Shown here: piece after piece, positions 60,215 to 64,000 of the stretch
How the letters are laid out: every line of letters begins with the position of its first letter
How positions within the stretch are numbered: the first letter of the stretch is position 1
NCBI GenBank assembly: GCA_036343635.1
Contig: JAYYVF010000066.1
Span: 1 to 64,000 of the forward strand
From: GCA-2693325 sp036343635
GTDB lineage: Bacteria > Latescibacterota > UBA2968 > UBA8231
Direction of reading: 5' to 3'
DNA: 64,000 nucleotides
Translations under genes and position numbers: made by a program
Notes under the pieces: model-generated
What the model saw: only the letters and a program-made list of their open reading frames with translations
The model's database searches: none
Told to the model about the DNA's origin: nothing

Positions 60215-63200
60215 GTGTTAAAGACCGCAAGTGCATCAAAAAAACCGACTGATTTTGATTCGATTCGTATACAATTAGCTTCGCCGGAAACCATCCGGGC
60301 TTGGTCCCATGGAGAAGTAACGAAACCTGAAACGATCAACTATCGCTCGTTTAAACCCGAACGTGATGGTTTGTTTTGTGAGAGGACTTTTGGTCCGGTA
60401 AAAGATTGGAATTGCCATTGTGGTAAATACAAGGGAATTCGATATAGAGGTGTTGTATGTGATCGATGCGGCGTTGAGGTTACCCAGGCAAAGGTGCGGC
60501 GCGAGAGGCTTGGCCATATCGAATTGGCGTGTGCGGTTTCGCATATTTGGTACTTCAAATCGTTGCCGTCACGTATAGGAGCTTTGCTCGATATTTCTAT
60601 GCGCAATTTGGAGCGAGTCCTTTATTATGAATCATACGTTGTATTAGATCCTAAAGATGCGCCAGGTGTGGAACGTTTTGGACTTTTGACAGAAGATGAA
60701 CTTTTTGACTTAATGGAACAAGGCTACGATCCGGAGGTAGATATGGGCGCTCCGGCCGTAAAGAATCTTCTGATGCACATAGACATCGAAGAATTGTCTG
60801 CTGAATTACGTACGCAAGTGCGTATGGAGACATCTGTTCAGCGCAAACAGGAAGCTTTGAAGCGCCTAAAAGTTGTTGAAGCATTTCGTCAATCTGAAAA
60901 TAGGCCCGAATGGATGATTTTGGATAGCATCCCTGTTATTCCGCCAGATTTGCGGCCGTTGGTGCCCTTGGAAGGTGGGCGTTTCGCTACCTCAGATTTG
61001 AATGATTTGTATAGGCGAGTGATCAATAGAAATAACCGTTTGAAGAAGCTAATTCAGATAAAAGCTCCTGAAGTTATTTTGCGTAACGAAAAGCGAATGT
61101 TGCAAGAAGCTGTTGATGCTCTTTTTGATAACGGTCGTCGTTCGCGTGCCGTAAGAGGGGACGGGAACCGTTCACTGAAGTCTCTCAGTGATTTGCTGAA
61201 GGGTAAGCAAGGTCGTTTTAGACAGAACTTACTTGGCAAAAGGGTGGATTATTCGGGACGTTCGGTTATTGTTGTAGGCCCGGAGTTGAAGTTGCACCAA
61301 TGTGGATTACCTAAAAGTATGGCGTTGGAACTTTTCAAGCCGTTTGTTATAAAAAAATTAGAAGAAAAAGGATTGGTCCAGACCGTAAAAAGTGCAAAGA
61401 AATTGGTAGAACGTGAACGAGCTGAGGTATGGGATATTCTCGAGGAAATCATAAAGGATCATTGCGTTTTGCTGAATCGAGCTCCAACTCTTCACAGATT
61501 GGGTATCCAGGCTTTCCAGCCAAAGCTTGTAGAGGGTAAGGCCATCCGGTTGCATCCTTTGGTTTGCGCGGCATTCAATGCTGATTTTGATGGGGATCAG
61601 ATGGCAGTGCATGTTCCGTTATCTTTCGAGGCCCAGATAGAAGCTCGATTGCTTATGCTGGCAGCGAACAACATTCTGAAACCTGCTGATGGGGAACCAG
61701 TTGTAATGGACAACCCTCAGGATATTGTTTTGGGAAGCTATTACCTCACAAAGGTTAATTTTGACGAAAGAAGTAAGCAGGAGCGAAAGTTTTCTGGGGC
61801 GGCAGAAGCTCTTACAGCTTTTGAATCCGGTAATATTAAATTACACCAGCCGATTGATGTGCGGGTTGATGGGGAGATAGTTGAGACGACTGCTGGGAGA
61901 TTGATTTTTAATGAGGTTTTACCAAAGCAGCTCGGATTTATAAATCGCACGATAGACAAGGGAGATATCAAGCGGATAACTGCTGACGTTCACCGTTTAC
62001 TGGGTAATAGAGAAACTGCTGATTTTGTAGATAATCTGAAAGGGGTTGGATATTATCATGCAACTTGTGCCGGCATAACCATTTCTATTGATGATGTTGT
62101 CGTTCCTGACGCAAAAACTGAATTGATTGATGATGCCCTTGGCGAGGTAGAAAAAATACGGGATCAGTATGTCAATGGTATAATCACGGACGGTGAACGT
62201 TATAACAAAGTTATCGATGTATGGACTCATGCTACGTCGAGTGTTTCGCGAGCTGTGCAGCAGACGTTAGAATCAGCTGAAGGCGGTTTCAATTCTGTAT
62301 ATATCATGAAGGATTCTGGCGCGCGTGGTAGTGAGGATCAAATAAAACAGCTTGGCGGCATGCGTGGTCTAATGAATAAACCGCAAAAGAAGTTGACTGG
62401 GGCAGTGGGTGAAATTATCGAAACGCCGATTATAGCTTCCTTTAAAGAAGGGTTGTCTGTGCTGGAGTATTTTATTTCGACGCATGGCGCACGCAAGGGG
62501 TTGGCCGATACTGCATTAAAAACGGCTGAGGCAGGGTATCTTACCAGACGAATGGTTGATGTTGCTCAAGATATGGTGATTAGCGAGGTAGATTGTGGCA
62601 CGACGCAGGGTTTAATGGTAGGTGCCCTTAAGGATGGCGAGGAAATCATCCAACCTCTTTCTGCGCGCATTGTTGGTCGTGTGCTACAAGAGGATGTCCG
62701 TGATGCTGACGAAAAAATCGCGGTCAAAGCAGGTCAACTTATTTTGGAAGATACTGCAAATGTTATTGCTCAAACTGGTGTCGAAGAGGTGCTGGTTAGG
62801 TCTGTATTAAATTGTGAATCGGATCGCGGGATATGTGCTATGTGTTATGGTCGGAATATGGCAACCGGCGAGCTTGTAAATAATGGGGAAGCAGTAGGCG
62901 TTGTGGCAGCTCAGAGTATCGGTGAACCAGGGACGCAATTGACGTTGCGTACGTTTCATATCGGCGGCACTTCAAGTCGAATCGCCGAGAATACACAAAT
63001 CTTAGCTCGTCGTGCTGGCGTACTAAAATTTGTGAATGTCGATACTGTCGTGAGTGAGGAAATAGGGGAAACTGTATTGGGTCGGAATGGTGAGATTGAG
63101 TTGCTGGATGAGCAGAACCGGGTTCGTTCCCGTTTCAATGTCCCTTATGGAGCTCTGTTAAAAGTTAAGGATGATCAGACTGTTGAGGAGGATACTGTTA

Positions 63201-64000
63201 TGTATGAATGGGATCCTTACAGTAACAGTATTGTATCTGATCGTGCGGGTAAAATTCGCTTCATGGATATCACTGATGGTACTACGATGCGTGAAGAGGT
63301 GGAAGAAACAACGGGTATGAGCACTCGAACAATCGTAGAGCAACGCGATCGTACATTGAACCCTCAAATAGAGATTTCTAGCAAAGACCGAGGGGAAAGA
63401 TCCTATCACATTCCGGTTGGTGCACGCTTGTTAATAGAAGACGGAGATGATATTTACCCAGGTCAAGTTTTGGTCAAGATCCCTCGTGAACGTTCAAAGA
63501 CTCGTGACATTACCGGAGGGTTACCACGCGTTGCCGAACTTTTCGAGGCTCGTCGCCCGAAAGAGCCGGCCGTAATTTCTGAGATTGATGGAACGGTAGC
63601 ATTTGGAGGGATCGTAAGAGGTAATAGAGAATTATTAGTCACTTCAGTAGATGATGAACAGAAGAAATATCTTGTTCCTTATGGGAAACATTTGCGGGTT
63701 CATGAGGGGGATAGGGTTGTTGCAGGAGAACGGCTCTCAGAAGGTTCAGTGAATCCGCATGATATACTTAAGGTTCAGGGCACTCATGCTGTTCAGGAAT
63801 ATTTGGTAAATGAGATTCAAGATGTGTATCGGTTGCAGGCAGTTGATATCGACGACAAGCATATTGAAACCATCGTTCGACAAATGTTGCAGAAGGTTAA
63901 AGTTGTCGACCCTGGAGATACCAATTTTCTTGAAGGAGAAGAGGTTGACAAGATTAAGTTCAACAAAGAAAACGAGAAGGTATTGGGAGAAGGCGGAGAT
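60215..64000 (+). CDS. rpoC: RNA polymerase beta-prime subunit, C-terminus beyond window
   Basis: Largest RNA polymerase subunit, cut by the window end after 1262 codons. GTG at 60215 with GGGGG upstream is the start (LKTASASKKPTDFD). The N-terminal zinc finger spans NCHCGKYKGIRYRGVVCDRC, the active-site NADFDGD is at residues 455-461 (Asp457, 459 and 461 bind Mg), and the second zinc cluster lies around CESDRGICAMCYGRN. The bridge helix, trigger loop and TLRTFHIGGTSS segment are in frame. No disruption is seen. Confidence 0.97.
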   Translation, partial: MLKTASASKKPTDFDSIRIQLASPETIRAWSHGEVTKPETINYRSFKPERDGLFCERTFGPVKDWNCHCGKYKGIRYRGVVCDRCGVEVTQAKVRRERLGHIELACAVSHIWYFKSLPSRIGALLDISMRNLERVLYYESYVVLDPKDAPGVERFGLLTEDELFDLMEQGYDPEVDMGAPAVKNLLMHIDIEELSAELRTQVRMETSVQRKQEALKRLKVVEAFRQSENRPEWMILDSIPVIPPDLRPLVPLEGGRFATSDLNDLYRRVINRNNRLKKLIQIKAPEVILRNEKRMLQEAVDALFDNGRRSRAVRGDGNRSLKSLSDLLKGKQGRFRQNLLGKRVDYSGRSVIVVGPELKLHQCGLPKSMALELFKPFVIKKLEEKGLVQTVKSAKKLVERERAEVWDILEEIIKDHCVLLNRAPTLHRLGIQAFQPKLVEGKAIRLHPLVCAAFNADFDGDQMAVHVPLSFEAQIEARLLMLAANNILKPADGEPVVMDNPQDIVLGSYYLTKVNFDERSKQERKFSGAAEALTAFESGNIKLHQPIDVRVDGEIVETTAGRLIFNEVLPKQLGFINRTIDKGDIKRITADVHRLLGNRETADFVDNLKGVGYYHATCAGITISIDDVVVPDAKTELIDDALGEVEKIRDQYVNGIITDGERYNKVIDVWTHATSSVSRAVQQTLESAEGGFNSVYIMKDSGARGSEDQIKQLGGMRGLMNKPQKKLTGAVGEIIETPIIASFKEGLSVLEYFISTHGARKGLADTALKTAEAGYLTRRMVDVAQDMVISEVDCGTTQGLMVGALKDGEEIIQPLSARIVGRVLQEDVRDADEKIAVKAGQLILEDTANVIAQTGVEEVLVRSVLNCESDRGICAMCYGRNMATGELVNNGEAVGVVAAQSIGEPGTQLTLRTFHIGGTSSRIAENTQILARRAGVLKFVNVDTVVSEEIGETVLGRNGEIELLDEQNRVRSRFNVPYGALLKVKDDQTVEEDTVMYEWDPYSNSIVSDRAGKIRFMDITDGTTMREEVEETTGMSTRTIVEQRDRTLNPQIEISSKDRGERSYHIPVGARLLIEDGDDIYPGQVLVKIPRERSKTRDITGGLPRVAELFEARRPKEPAVISEIDGTVAFGGIVRGNRELLVTSVDDEQKKYLVPYGKHLRVHEGDRVVAGERLSEGSVNPHDILKVQGTHAVQEYLVNEIQDVYRLQAVDIDDKHIETIVRQMLQKVKVVDPGDTNFLEGEEVDKIKFNKENEKVLGEGGD

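Overview
The window looks like the chromosome of a free-living Gram-negative heterotroph, moderately AT-rich by eye. It carries an outer-membrane-type lipoprotein (TPR plus TonB C-terminal domain, with the CVYFNTFYNAEKYF start that I associate with the FCB/Latescibacterota/Marinimicrobia/KSB1 sphere), an RlpA lipoprotein, a GT9 heptosyltransferase-like enzyme and many small-molecule oxidoreductases: enolase-superfamily dehydratase, Zn-dehydrogenase, PQQ-type sugar dehydrogenase, PhyH dioxygenase and Ldh2-family dehydrogenase. An FCB-group marine bacterium, perhaps Latescibacterota, is my inference; no rRNA is present to confirm it. TGA ends many genes here, so the code is standard.

Layout. 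1-10.5 kb: a secreted EF-hand repeat protein cut by the window edge, an enolase-superfamily gene behind a CRP-like palindrome, glutamate dehydrogenase, a Zn-dehydrogenase, dnaK, uvrB and a secreted PQQ-type sugar dehydrogenase. 10.6-19.8 kb: a MerR-HTH/receiver fusion regulator, an orphan ABC ATPase, a pdhA-pdhB-SDR operon, a sulfite/nitrite reductase - unknown - ferredoxin operon ending in a terminator, and galU. 19.9-26.7 kb: a co-directional run of an Nramp-like carrier, a CinA/nucleotidyltransferase fusion, an M20 peptidase, a membrane protein and the NAD(P)HX repair enzyme. 26.8-34.2 kb: carB, the TPR/TonB lipoprotein, a PyrD-like enzyme and RlpA. 34.2-45.3 kb: GT9, an isolated rplC interrupted by TGA, HIT, Ldh2, GT2, an MFS-HEAT fusion, a PfkB kinase, infC with an AUC start, PhyH, SulP and zapA behind a structured leader. 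45.8-52.4 kb: a D-2-hydroxyacid dehydrogenase, a gene with a decayed tandem copy, ygfZ, the remains of sbcD-sbcC and greA behind an early terminator. 52.7-64 kb: tRNA-Gly, tRNA-Thr, rpmG, tRNA-Trp, secE, nusG, rplK, rplA, rplJ, rplL, rpoB and rpoC (cut by the window end).

The most unusual points are the rplC with a single in-frame TGA just before a conserved C-terminus and an operator-like dyad in its promoter; infC starting at AUC; the deletion scar of the SbcCD nuclease; the GC-rich rod-like RNA with a consensus promoter upstream of zapA; the fusions MerR-receiver, MFS-HEAT and CinA-nucleotidyltransferase; and the loss of tuf from the glyT-thrT-tuf-rpmG-trpT-secE cluster. No CRISPR array, prophage or intact insertion sequence was seen.
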